Position numbers and translations under genes: made by a program
From: an uncultured Prevotellaceae bacterium
Lineage (GTDB): Bacteria > Bacteroidota > Bacteroidia > Bacteroidales > Bacteroidaceae
NCBI GenBank assembly: GCA_937910905.1
Contig: CALEPV010000032.1
Coordinates: 1 to 64,000, forward strand
Direction: 5' to 3'
DNA length: 64,000 nt
Shown: one piece after another, positions 26,304-34,247 of the stretch
Position numbering within the stretch: position 1 is the stretch's first letter
Layout of the letters: each line of letters opens with the position of its first letter
The notes under the pieces: model-generated
Database searches by the model: none
What the model saw: only the letters and a program-made list of their open reading frames with translations
Told to the model about the DNA's origin: nothing

Positions 26304-28523
26304 ATGTCAACACTAAGATTTGAAATGGTCGGTGAGGCATTCAAGAAAAAGCCCATCGAGGTGACAGCTCCTGCGGAGCGTCCGTGCGACTACTTCGGTC
26401 GCAAAGTTTTCACACGCGAGAAGATGTACAAGTACCTACCCAAGGACGTGTACGAGAAGATGCTGGAGGTAATCGACGGCGGTGCGCGACTGGACCGTAA
26501 TGTGGCCGATGCTGTGGCTGCCGGCATGAAGCAATGGGCATCGGAGCTGGGAGCAACACACTATACCCACTGGTTCCAACCGCTGACCGAAGGCACAGCA
26601 GAGAAGCACGACTCGTTCATAGAGCACGACGGCAAAGGCGGCATGGTGGAGGAGTTCTCCGGCAAGCTGCTCGTACAGCAGGAGCCGGATGCGTCGAGCT
26701 TCCCCAGCGGCGGCATACGCTCCACATTCGAGGCTCGCGGCTACTCAGCGTGGGACCCGACATCGCCGGTATTCGTGATTGACGACACACTGTGCATCCC
26801 AACCGTGTTCATCAGCTACAGCGGCGAGTCACTCGACTACAAGGCACCTCTGCTACGCGCCCTGCACGCTGTGAACGTGGCGGCAACAGACGTGTGCCAC
26901 TACTTCGACCCCGAGGTGAAGAAGGTACAGAGCAATCTGGGCTGGGAGCAGGAGTACTTCTTGATAGATGAAGGACTGTACGCCGCACGCCCAGACCTGC
27001 TGTTGACGGGGCGCACGCTGATGGGCCACGACTCTGCGAAAAACCAGCAGATGGACGACCACTACTTCGGTGCCATACCTGAACGCGTGGCTGCGTTCAT
27101 GCGCGACCTGGAAATACAGGCTCTGGAGCTGGGCATACCGTGCAAGACCCGACACAACGAGGTGGCTCCGAACCAGTTTGAGGTGGCTCCGATATTTGAG
27201 GAGACGAACCTGGCTGTGGACCACAACATGATGCTGATGTCGCTGATGCGGCGCGTGGCTCGCAAGCACGGGTTCCGGGCACTGCTACACGAGAAACCGT
27301 TTGCGGGCATCAACGGCTCTGGCAAGCACAACAACTGGAGTCTGTCGACAGACACGGGCGTGCTGCTGCACGCTCCGGGCAAGACGGCGGAGCAGAACCT
27401 GCGCTTCGCGGTATTCATCACAGAGACGCTGATGGGTGTGTGGAAGCACAACGGGCTGCTGAAAGCGAGCATTATGAGCGCGACGAATGCTCACCGCCTG
27501 GGGGCTAACGAGGCTCCGCCAGCAATAATCAGCAGCTTCCTGGGCAAGCAGGTGAGCGCACTGCTGGATCACATTGAAACGGAGGGCAGCGGCTTTAGCC
27601 TGGACGGTAAGCAGGGCTTGAAGATGGACATACCGGAGATACCGGAGCTGCTGATAGACAACACGGACCGCAACCGCACATCTCCGTTTGCCTTCACGGG
27701 CAACCGCTTCGAGTTCCGTGCTGTGGGCAGCGAGGCTAACTGCGCCAGCGCGATGATAGCGCTGAACAGTGCGGTGGCGGAGGCGCTGACGGACTTCAAG
27801 AGGCGCGTGGATGAGAGAATCGCTGAGTACGCAAAGAGGGCTGAGTTTGCAGAGGGAACAGGTCACACGGCCCAGTACCATGCTATCATCGAAGTGCTGC
27901 GCGAGGACATCAAGGTCTGCAAGCCGATTCGCTTCGACGGCAACGGCTACAGCGACGAATGGAAGGCTGAGGCGGAGCGCCGCGGACTGGACACAGAGAC
28001 GAGCTGCCCGCGCATCTTCGAGCGCTATCTGGACAAGGAGAGTGTGGAGATGTTCACGAAGCTGGGGGTGATGTCGCTCAAGGAACTGGAGGCGAGAAAC
28101 GAGGTAAAGTGGGAGACCTACACGAAAAAGATACAGATTGAGGCCCGCGTGCTGGGTGACCTGGCGATGAACCACATCATACCAGTGGCCACGCACTACC
28201 AGAGCCAGTTGCTGCGCAACGTGGAGAGTATGCGTGCGGTGTTTGCGGCGGACAGGGCAGACACGCTGAGCGCCCGCAACCTAAAGCTCATTGAGGAGAT
28301 AGCACAGCGTACTGCCAGCATCGAGACACAGGTAGAGGCACTGGTGGCTGCGCGCAAGGTGGCTAACAAGATTGAGGAGGAGCACGCCCGCGCAATATCG
28401 TACCACGACAACATAGCCCCGCTGTTCGAGGGCATACGCCGTCAGATAGACAAGCTGGAGATGATCGTGGACGATGCGAGCTGGCCTTTGCCTAAGTATC
28501 GAGAGATGCTGTTTCTGAGATAG
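26304..28523 (+). CDS. glnA: Glutamine synthetase type III
   Basis: The 739-residue protein is a type III glutamine synthetase (GlnN type), the large form found in Bacteroidota, cyanobacteria and some Firmicutes. It has the N-terminal segment with CDYFGRKVFTREKM, the GSIII motif SFPSGGIRSTFEARGYSAWD, the ATP-binding segment KPFAGINGSGKHNNWSLSTD, and ANEAPPAIISSFLG. Usual length is about 700-730. It fixes ammonium onto glutamate and supplies GltBD, AsnB, PyrG, CarA and GlmS, all encoded nearby. It probably belongs to the dapF-dapL transcript; no separate promoter is obvious in the 19-bp gap. Confidence 0.97.
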   Translation: MSTLRFEMVGEAFKKKPIEVTAPAERPCDYFGRKVFTREKMYKYLPKDVYEKMLEVIDGGARLDRNVADAVAAGMKQWASELGATHYTHWFQPLTEGTAEKHDSFIEHDGKGGMVEEFSGKLLVQQEPDASSFPSGGIRSTFEARGYSAWDPTSPVFVIDDTLCIPTVFISYSGESLDYKAPLLRALHAVNVAATDVCHYFDPEVKKVQSNLGWEQEYFLIDEGLYAARPDLLLTGRTLMGHDSAKNQQMDDHYFGAIPERVAAFMRDLEIQALELGIPCKTRHNEVAPNQFEVAPIFEETNLAVDHNMMLMSLMRRVARKHGFRALLHEKPFAGINGSGKHNNWSLSTDTGVLLHAPGKTAEQNLRFAVFITETLMGVWKHNGLLKASIMSATNAHRLGANEAPPAIISSFLGKQVSALLDHIETEGSGFSLDGKQGLKMDIPEIPELLIDNTDRNRTSPFAFTGNRFEFRAVGSEANCASAMIALNSAVAEALTDFKRRVDERIAEYAKRAEFAEGTGHTAQYHAIIEVLREDIKVCKPIRFDGNGYSDEWKAEAERRGLDTETSCPRIFERYLDKESVEMFTKLGVMSLKELEARNEVKWETYTKKIQIEARVLGDLAMNHIIPVATHYQSQLLRNVESMRAVFAADRADTLSARNLKLIEEIAQRTASIETQVEALVAARKVANKIEEEHARAISYHDNIAPLFEGIRRQIDKLEMIVDDASWPLPKYREMLFLR

Positions 28524-28580
28524 GTAATTGACCAATGACAATTCGTAACTGATAATCGCGAATTGGCGATTCATCTATAG

Positions 28581-28657
28581 CGGCCTTTTGCTTACTTATT
28601 GCTACCTTTGCGGCCACAAACAGCGCAAGTAGCAAACACAACGTAAGCAAAAGGCCG
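28581..28657. repeat. 15-bp inverted repeat spanning the first glmS promoter
   Basis: CGGCCTTTTGCTTAC (28581-28595) and GTAAGCAAAAGGCCG (28643-28657) are perfect inverted copies separated by 47 bp. The interval contains a -7-like box TACCTTTG (28603-28610). It lies in the 206-bp gap between glnA and glmS. It could be a long hairpin, an operator pair or the ends of a small element; the sequence does not decide. Confidence 0.8.
28603..28610 (+). promoter_or_regulatory. Candidate distal -7 element of glmS
   Basis: TACCTTTG, followed by CGGCC, matches the Bacteroidota -7 consensus. A transcript from it would include the right arm of the flanking inverted repeat in its leader. Confidence 0.5.
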
Positions 28658-28688
28658 TTTGCGACGGACAATAGACAGTGGATAATAC

Positions 28689-28714
28689 TACCTTTGCGGG
28701 TAAACCGCAAAGCG
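28689..28714 (+). promoter_or_regulatory. Proximal glmS promoter -7 element with start-site hairpin
   Basis: TACCTTTG (28689-28696) lies 33 bp before the glmS ATG. It overlaps a small stem-loop: TTTGCGG (28693-28699), loop GTAAA, CCGCAAA. A nearly identical 29-bp copy of 28691-28719 is present just after glmS at 30597-30625. No clear -33 box is seen. Confidence 0.6.
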
Positions 28715-28729
28715 CAAACTCAGGCAAAT

Positions 28730-30577
28730 ATGTGCGGAATAGTAGGTTATATAGGAAAGAAGAAGGCGTATCCCATACTAATCAAGGGACTGCAACGATT
28801 GGAATACAGAGGCTACGACAGCGCGGGCGTGGCTCTGATCAACGACAGCAATGTGCTGAACGTGTATAAGGCGAAGGGGAAGGTGAGCGACCTGGAGGCT
28901 CACTGCGAGGACAAGGACGTGAGCGGCAGCGCGGGCATAGCCCACACACGCTGGGCTACTCACGGCGAACCGTCGAGCACGAATGCGCACCCCCACTACT
29001 CGGCCTCGGGGCAGCTGGCACTGATACACAACGGCATAATAGAGAACTATGCTACGCTGAAGGAGAACCTCATGGAGCGGGGCATACAGTTCCGCAGCGT
29101 GACAGACTCTGAGGTGCTGGTACAGCTGATTGAGTACGTGCAGCAGAGCAACAGCCTGACGCTGCTGGAAGCGGTGCAGGTGGCACTGCGGCAGGTGATA
29201 GGTGCCTACGCGATAGCGATACTGGACTGCGCGCACCCCGACACCATCATCTGCGCTCGTCAGAGCTCGCCGCTGGTGGTAGGCCTGGGCAAGGATGGCG
29301 ACTTCTACCTAGCTTCGGACGCAGGGCCCATCGCGGAGTATACGGACGAGGTGGTGTACCTGAACGATGGTGACATAGCGGTGATGCAGCTGGGCGAGAA
29401 GCTGCACGTGGTCAATCAGGACAATGTGACACAGCACCCCAAGGTGAAGCACATCGACGTGACGCTGGGGCAGCTGGAGAAAGGTGGGTATCCGTACTTC
29501 ATGCTGAAGGAGATATTCGAACAGCCGAGCTGCCTGCGCGATTGTACGCGCGGACGCATCAACGTGGATGCTGACCGTATCACACTCTCAGCCGTGATTG
29601 ACTACCGCGAGCGCCTGGTGGCGGCACGGAGGATAATAATAGTGGCGTGTGGCACGAGTTGGCACGCAGGACTGATAGGCAAGATGCTGATTGAGAGCCT
29701 GTGCCGCATACCAGTGGACGTGGAGTACGCCTCGGAGTTCCGCTACCGCGAGCCGGTGATATACCCAGACGATGTAGTGATAGCCATATCGCAGAGCGGC
29801 GAGACAGCGGACACGCTGGCCGCCATAGAGCAGGCCCGCGCAGCGGGAGCATTCGTATTCGGTGTATGCAACGCTATCGGAGCCAGCATACCGCGCCAGA
29901 CAGAGACGGGTGTGTACATACATGTAGGGCCGGAGATTGGCGTGGCCTCCACCAAAGCCTTCACGGGACAGGTGACGGTGCTGGCCATGCTGGCGCTGGC
30001 CATAGCCAATGAGAAGCGAACTATACCGGGTGACGTGTACAAGGATATGGTGGCCGAGCTGACGTGCATACCAGACAAGTTGGAGCTGGCACTGAAGACT
30101 AATGAGCAGATCGAGCAGCTAGCCCCCATCTTCACCTACGCCAAGAACTGCCTGTATCTGGGTCGCGGCTACAACTACCCTGTGGCACTCGAAGGTGCGC
30201 TGAAGCTCAAGGAGATAAGCTACATACATGCTGAGGGCTACCCTGCTGCCGAGATGAAGCACGGCCCCATAGCGCTGATTGACTCCGAGATGCCTGTGTT
30301 CGTCATCGCCACACGTGACAAGCTCTACGAGAAGGTAATAAGCAACATACAGGAAGTACGTGCCCGTGGCGGACGTGTGATAGCCCTTGTGACTGAAGGC
30401 GATGAGCAGATTCGCCATCTGGCCGACCACGTGATTGAACTGCCCGACACGATAGAGTGCTTCCAGCCCCTGATCGCATCCATCCCTCTACAGCTGCTGG
30501 CCTACCACATTGCCGTTTGCAAGGGCAAGGACGTGGACCGTCCACGCAACCTGGCCAAGAGCGTGACGGTAGAGTAA
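28730..30577 (+). CDS. glmS: Glucosamine-6-phosphate synthase (isomerising)
   Basis: The 615-residue enzyme makes glucosamine 6-phosphate from fructose 6-phosphate and glutamine, the first step to UDP-GlcNAc for peptidoglycan and LPS. The start is set at 28730 because Cys2 of MCGIVGYIGKK is the catalytic nucleophile after Met removal; an ATG-like start 12 codons upstream lies inside the promoter hairpin. The glutaminase part has HTRWATHGEPSSTNAHPH, followed by two SIS domains (CGTSWHAGLIGK, ISQSGETADTLAA, and the second around ALEGALKLKEISYIHAEGY). It ends KGKDVDRPRNLAKSVTVE, the family's standard C-terminus. Confidence 0.97.
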   Translation: MCGIVGYIGKKKAYPILIKGLQRLEYRGYDSAGVALINDSNVLNVYKAKGKVSDLEAHCEDKDVSGSAGIAHTRWATHGEPSSTNAHPHYSASGQLALIHNGIIENYATLKENLMERGIQFRSVTDSEVLVQLIEYVQQSNSLTLLEAVQVALRQVIGAYAIAILDCAHPDTIICARQSSPLVVGLGKDGDFYLASDAGPIAEYTDEVVYLNDGDIAVMQLGEKLHVVNQDNVTQHPKVKHIDVTLGQLEKGGYPYFMLKEIFEQPSCLRDCTRGRINVDADRITLSAVIDYRERLVAARRIIIVACGTSWHAGLIGKMLIESLCRIPVDVEYASEFRYREPVIYPDDVVIAISQSGETADTLAAIEQARAAGAFVFGVCNAIGASIPRQTETGVYIHVGPEIGVASTKAFTGQVTVLAMLALAIANEKRTIPGDVYKDMVAELTCIPDKLELALKTNEQIEQLAPIFTYAKNCLYLGRGYNYPVALEGALKLKEISYIHAEGYPAAEMKHGPIALIDSEMPVFVIATRDKLYEKVISNIQEVRARGGRVIALVTEGDEQIRHLADHVIELPDTIECFQPLIASIPLQLLAYHIAVCKGKDVDRPRNLAKSVTVE

Positions 30578-30596
30578 AGGCGGGAAGGAGGTGAGG

Positions 30597-30718
30597 CCTT
30601 TGCGGGTAAACCTCAAAGCGCGAACGTGCGAGGAGAAGGGGCAATGATTCTTTGCAAGCAAAGCGACCAAGGTTGAGCGCTTGGACAAGCCAAGCGGCAG
30701 AGCCGAGCGCAAGGGTTC
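30597..30718. repeat. Dispersed repeat copies downstream of glmS
   Basis: The 147-bp gap between the convergent glmS and OstA-like genes holds two repeat relics. One (30597-30625) matches 27 of 29 bases of the glmS promoter-proximal segment 28691-28719. The other (30648-30718) shares TTCTTTGCAAGC, AAGCGA and CGAGCGCAAGGGTTC with the carA-carB linker repeat. No clear terminator is visible. Confidence 0.75.
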
Positions 30719-30724
30719 ATTGCG

Positions 30725-32428
30725 TCACATCCCCCCGCCCCATGGTGTCTTGCCGCTCAGGTTGTTGCGCTTGGGCGGGCGGCGTTGCACTTGCGTCTTG
30801 AGGCCTGTGCCCTCTGCCTTCGGTCGCCAATTGAAAATGTCTTCCTTGGACTTCGGACGGCAATAGTCGAACCACTGGAACGAGGGCAGATAGCGTTCAT
30901 CCTTCGGCACAAGCGCCAAGGGGTGGAGAGTGCCTTCGGCAGCTGGCATCCATATCCGCTCCAGCTTCTGCTCCGATGACATGAACAGCTTGAGGTCGGT
31001 GCTTTCAGCATGTAGCATTCCTATCATCAGGCTGTCGGAATCGTAGGGGTAGTAGTTCAGCGTGACATTGCCCTCGATGTGCGTAAGGTACATCTTGCCG
31101 TTACGGAAGAAGCTACGCATCAGATTACCCGACACTTGATTATAGCACAGGCTGTCTATACGCTCCACCGAGAGCGCCTGACGTATGACGTGGGTGCTAT
31201 CGATGGTACTATCGTTGTTCCACGCCTTTATTTCCTCGCCGAGCAACTGCTGTCCGTTCTGCCAGAGGATAGGGTCGCGATACATGGTCATGCAGGAGTC
31301 GCGACTGATGTACACCAGCGAATCGCACACAGCCTGGATGTCACGACGGAAAGCCGACACGTGGTTGTAGGCACGCAGTTCGCGCCACACGCTGTCCGTA
31401 CGGATATCATAGGTGATGAGCTTGAACGTATCAGCATGGATGTAGAATGAATCTGCCTGCGAGTAGTCGATGCAAACAGCGCTGTCGGCAGCCTCGGCAT
31501 AGCCTATCGAATCAGCATAGAGTGCATAGTTGCCCCGAAAGATGTTCTTGTTCACCACATCGTCGTAGCGCACACAGCCGTATGCCCGCGACACCTTGCC
31601 GGCGGCTGCATAACGCAGAGTGTCTCCCATGATGGTGCGCCCCTCGCCATTGGTCACCCACGGCTGCTGCATATCGCGAATCATGAGTGCGGTGTCGGCT
31701 GCGGTATCGTAGTAGCCGTCCTCGGTGTAGATATGATTAGTCTCATCGTTGTATATGTCCGATGGACCTATGACGTGAGCCATACTGGTACGTGTGTTGT
31801 AGTGCAGAATGTCCGTCTGCAGCCATGAGCGGGGATTGCTCAGGTGTACATCGTTGGTGAAGCGGGCCTGTCGGGTCACAGGGCTGTACTCACCGTCATA
31901 GCTCACCAGCTCGTTGTCGCGGTCCACCATGCGCCCGCCACGCGGACCGAAGAAATAGCCAAGTTCGACATTGCGGTCATAATCAAGGCTGTCGCAGTAG
32001 AGCACTGTCTGCAGGTGAGTGAGCACAACATTGTCGGGTTCTTCGGCACGGGCGCGGGCCATGCGTGTCTCGCCATCGTAGAACAGGATGTCCGCAGAGA
32101 GCGTCACAGTGTCGCCCTGGTTCATCACCACATGTCCGTAGGCATCGAAGCGATTGCTCGACTGGTAGAAAAGGGCGCTGTCGCACACCAGCGTGATGCC
32201 ATCGTGCTCGAACTCCACCTGCCGCTGCTTGCGCACCAGTATCTGCGCCATGCGGTTGACACGTATATCGTGGAACAGTGAATCGGCATGTACCAAGTGT
32301 ACGCGCTTCTTTGGCCGTTCATCTACAGGCCTGCCAGTACTCTCATCCCTCTGCACCGACGACATCGCCGCCACAATGCAGACACCAAGAAACAGTCCTA
32401 TAAATAATATGATGCTACGCAGCCTCAA
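30725..32428 (-). CDS. OstA-like LPS-transport family protein
   Basis: The 567-residue protein starts with a hydrophobic signal or anchor segment (LRSIILFIGLFLGVCIVAAM) and then has repeated beta-strand units typical of the OstA/LptA-type jellyroll (for example VHADSLFHD, VTLSADILFYDGETRMARA, NEGEGRTIMGDTLRY-like strands). The N-terminal 180 residues are the best match to the family; the barrel domain of LptD is not apparent. The C-terminus is rich in Pro/Arg/Lys. It is last in the recQ/guaB/prolyl-isomerase series, a neighbourhood for outer-membrane biogenesis. A periplasmic LPS-bridge role is inferred. Confidence 0.8.
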   Translation of the reverse strand: MRLRSIILFIGLFLGVCIVAAMSSVQRDESTGRPVDERPKKRVHLVHADSLFHDIRVNRMAQILVRKQRQVEFEHDGITLVCDSALFYQSSNRFDAYGHVVMNQGDTVTLSADILFYDGETRMARARAEEPDNVVLTHLQTVLYCDSLDYDRNVELGYFFGPRGGRMVDRDNELVSYDGEYSPVTRQARFTNDVHLSNPRSWLQTDILHYNTRTSMAHVIGPSDIYNDETNHIYTEDGYYDTAADTALMIRDMQQPWVTNGEGRTIMGDTLRYAAAGKVSRAYGCVRYDDVVNKNIFRGNYALYADSIGYAEAADSAVCIDYSQADSFYIHADTFKLITYDIRTDSVWRELRAYNHVSAFRRDIQAVCDSLVYISRDSCMTMYRDPILWQNGQQLLGEEIKAWNNDSTIDSTHVIRQALSVERIDSLCYNQVSGNLMRSFFRNGKMYLTHIEGNVTLNYYPYDSDSLMIGMLHAESTDLKLFMSSEQKLERIWMPAAEGTLHPLALVPKDERYLPSFQWFDYCRPKSKEDIFNWRPKAEGTGLKTQVQRRPPKRNNLSGKTPWGGGM

Positions 32429-32449
32429 CTTTCAACTATCAACTATCAA

Positions 32450-33901
32450 CTATTCCTTCACCCACCCCGGGTACTGGAAGTCACAGTTCACCCATTCGGG
32501 ATTAATGCGCACGTATGTGCTCTGCTGCTTCTGACGTATCCACTGGTCGAGGAACTCGGAGCGGCGCTTCTCTTCTACAATGTTGCGGAGCACTTGGAAG
32601 TCCTCTGCCATGTTTGCCGTGTGAGCCTTGATGCGGCTGCGCAGCTTCACCACACAACACTGCGTCTTACCGTTCTTGTCTATCATAGTGAACGGGGCTG
32701 AAATCTCGCCCACATCCATACCCTCGACCACACGGGCTATCTCGGAGGGCAGCTCTGCCATCTTGAAGCGCGACGTGCGGATACGGTCGCCAACAGCCTC
32801 ATCGTAGACAACATTGGTCATCAAGCCGCGGTTGTTACGCGAATCCTTATCGTCCGACAGCACCGAGGCGGCATCCTCGAAGGTGAATACGCCGGACTTG
32901 ATATCCATAGTGATGCTGTCCAAGCGTGCCAGCACGGCATCGACATCAGCCTGCTCCACACGTGGCTTTTTCAGTATGTGGCGCAGCTTGAGCTTATCGC
33001 CGCGGCGGTCTATCAGCTGAATGATATGGAAGCCATACTGCGACTCCACTATCTTCGATATCTTCGTTGGGTCAGTCAGAGCCCATGCCACATTGGCGAA
33101 AGCCGGGTCGAGCTCCATCTTGGCAGCATAGTCCATCTCACCGCCCTGACGTGCAGAACCGGGATCTTCGCTGTAGAGTATGGCCAGCGTTGAGAACGAT
33201 GTCTCACCCCTCAGTATACGCTCGGTGTACTCGCGTAGCTCTCCTTTCACGCGGTCTATCTCTGCCTGTGTAATCTGCGGATGCTCCACAAGGATCTCTA
33301 CCTCCACCTGCGTGGGTATCAGCGGCAGCGAGTCCTCCGGCAGGTTGCGGAAGTAGTAACGCACCTCGGCTGGTGTGACCTTGATGTTCTTGGTGAGCGA
33401 CTTCTGCACCTGCTTCATCACCTCATTGTCGCGCACCATCTCGAAGGTTTCCTCGCGTATCTGTGCAAAAGTCATGCCGCGATACTCCTCCAGTTTCTCA
33501 CGCGAGCCAGCCATCTGCACCCACTCGTTGAGGTACATATCAACATAGCGGTTCACTTGGTCGTCGGGAACCTCGATGCTGTCCAGCGCTGCCTGATGCA
33601 GAAACAGCTTCTGCAGCGCCAGGTTCTCAGGTATGGTACAGTAGGGATTGCCCTGCACACGTTGCATCTGGGCCCGTGCCTTCTCCACATCGGAACGCAG
33701 TATCGCCTCATCGCCCACCACCCATATCACCTCATCGATATTGTTGGCAGCTGACTGGGCATTGCACCATGTAGGGCACAACAATACTAGGAGCAGAAAC
33801 AACCTCACCCCCCTATCCCCCTCTCCAAAGGGCGAAGGGGAGTGATTACCATTGAAGGTTATGTACTTGCTTATGAAGTTAATCAACCGTATATGCTTCA
33901 T
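32450..33901 (-). CDS. SurA-like periplasmic peptidyl-prolyl isomerase 1
   Basis: A 483-residue SurA-type chaperone: an N-terminal SurA region (VVGDEAILRSDVEKARAQ), a parvulin-like domain around residues 190-285 with YSEDPGSARQGGEMDY and VESQYGFHIIQLIDRRGDKLKLRHIL, and a second degenerate parvulin region. It should aid outer-membrane protein folding. The start is uncertain. The ATG at 33901 overlaps the DUF559 stop (ATGA) and gives a 33-residue extension encoded by the end of the inserted element before the signal peptide core LFLLLVLLCPTWCNAQ. A GTG in the element's terminal GGTGAGG (about 33806) would give a normal signal peptide. Confidence 0.88.
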   Translation of the reverse strand: MKHIRLINFISKYITFNGNHSPSPFGEGDRGVRLFLLLVLLCPTWCNAQSAANNIDEVIWVVGDEAILRSDVEKARAQMQRVQGNPYCTIPENLALQKLFLHQAALDSIEVPDDQVNRYVDMYLNEWVQMAGSREKLEEYRGMTFAQIREETFEMVRDNEVMKQVQKSLTKNIKVTPAEVRYYFRNLPEDSLPLIPTQVEVEILVEHPQITQAEIDRVKGELREYTERILRGETSFSTLAILYSEDPGSARQGGEMDYAAKMELDPAFANVAWALTDPTKISKIVESQYGFHIIQLIDRRGDKLKLRHILKKPRVEQADVDAVLARLDSITMDIKSGVFTFEDAASVLSDDKDSRNNRGLMTNVVYDEAVGDRIRTSRFKMAELPSEIARVVEGMDVGEISAPFTMIDKNGKTQCCVVKLRSRIKAHTANMAEDFQVLRNIVEEKRRSEFLDQWIRQKQQSTYVRINPEWVNCDFQYPGWVKE

Positions 33902-34241
33902 GGGTTTAATAATCTACAGCGTTTGATTTGCGCTGCTATTGTTTGTTGCGCTGAATTGGTATCATATAACACCTCTTCGTTGGTAAATCGTATCATAGTA
34001 TAACCCTGCTCTTGTAAGTCCTGTTCTTGAAGCCTGTCCTTCTCTTTTTGTCCGCGTTCTGTATGATAGCCCCCGTCTACTTCTATTATGAGATTGAGCC
34101 TTAGGCATACAAAATCAGCTATGTAGTCCCCTGGATGTTGACGGCTAAATCTCAATTCCGGTTGCTGCATTCTTCCAATGATACTCCATGAGCTAAGGTA
34201 AATACTCCCCCTCTCCCCTTGGAGAGGGGCAGGGGGTGAGG
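33803..34241. mobile_element. Putative DUF559 element with palindromic terminal inverted repeats
   Basis: A 439-bp segment lies between the two prolyl-isomerase genes. Its ends, 33803-33850 and 34198-34241, are imperfect inverted copies of each other: both begin CCTCACCCCC at the outside, contain CTCTCCAA with a G-run, and end TTACC on the inside. Each end is itself a C-run/G-run palindrome. The interior encodes a DUF559 protein. The outer ends abut the stop codon region of one isomerase and the signal peptide of the other. No target-site duplication is evident. Calling it mobile is inference. Confidence 0.6.
33898..34170 (-). CDS. DUF559 (Vsr-like endonuclease fold) protein, probably N-terminally shortened
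   Basis: A 90-residue DUF559 protein, related to very-short-patch-repair endonucleases of the PD-(D/E)XK type. The core RFSRQHPGDYIADFVCLRLN, LIIEVDGGYH and YTMIRFTNEEVL are clear; Asp/Glu of IEVDGG are likely metal ligands. Homology continues upstream of the ATG through the same open frame (SSWSIIGR), which runs on into the flanking palindrome, so about 25 residues of a usual DUF559 N-terminus (the EKLLW helix) are missing or replaced. Activity is therefore uncertain. It is enclosed by inverted GC-rich palindromes. Confidence 0.8.
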   Translation of the reverse strand: MQQPELRFSRQHPGDYIADFVCLRLNLIIEVDGGYHTERGQKEKDRLQEQDLQEQGYTMIRFTNEEVLYDTNSAQQTIAAQIKRCRLLNP

Positions 34242-34247
34242 TTTTTA

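Noticed and set aside
28524..28729. glmS ribozyme upstream of glmS
   Set aside because: The gap has promoters and a simple inverted repeat but not the conserved ribozyme core, which is known from Firmicutes rather than this phylum.
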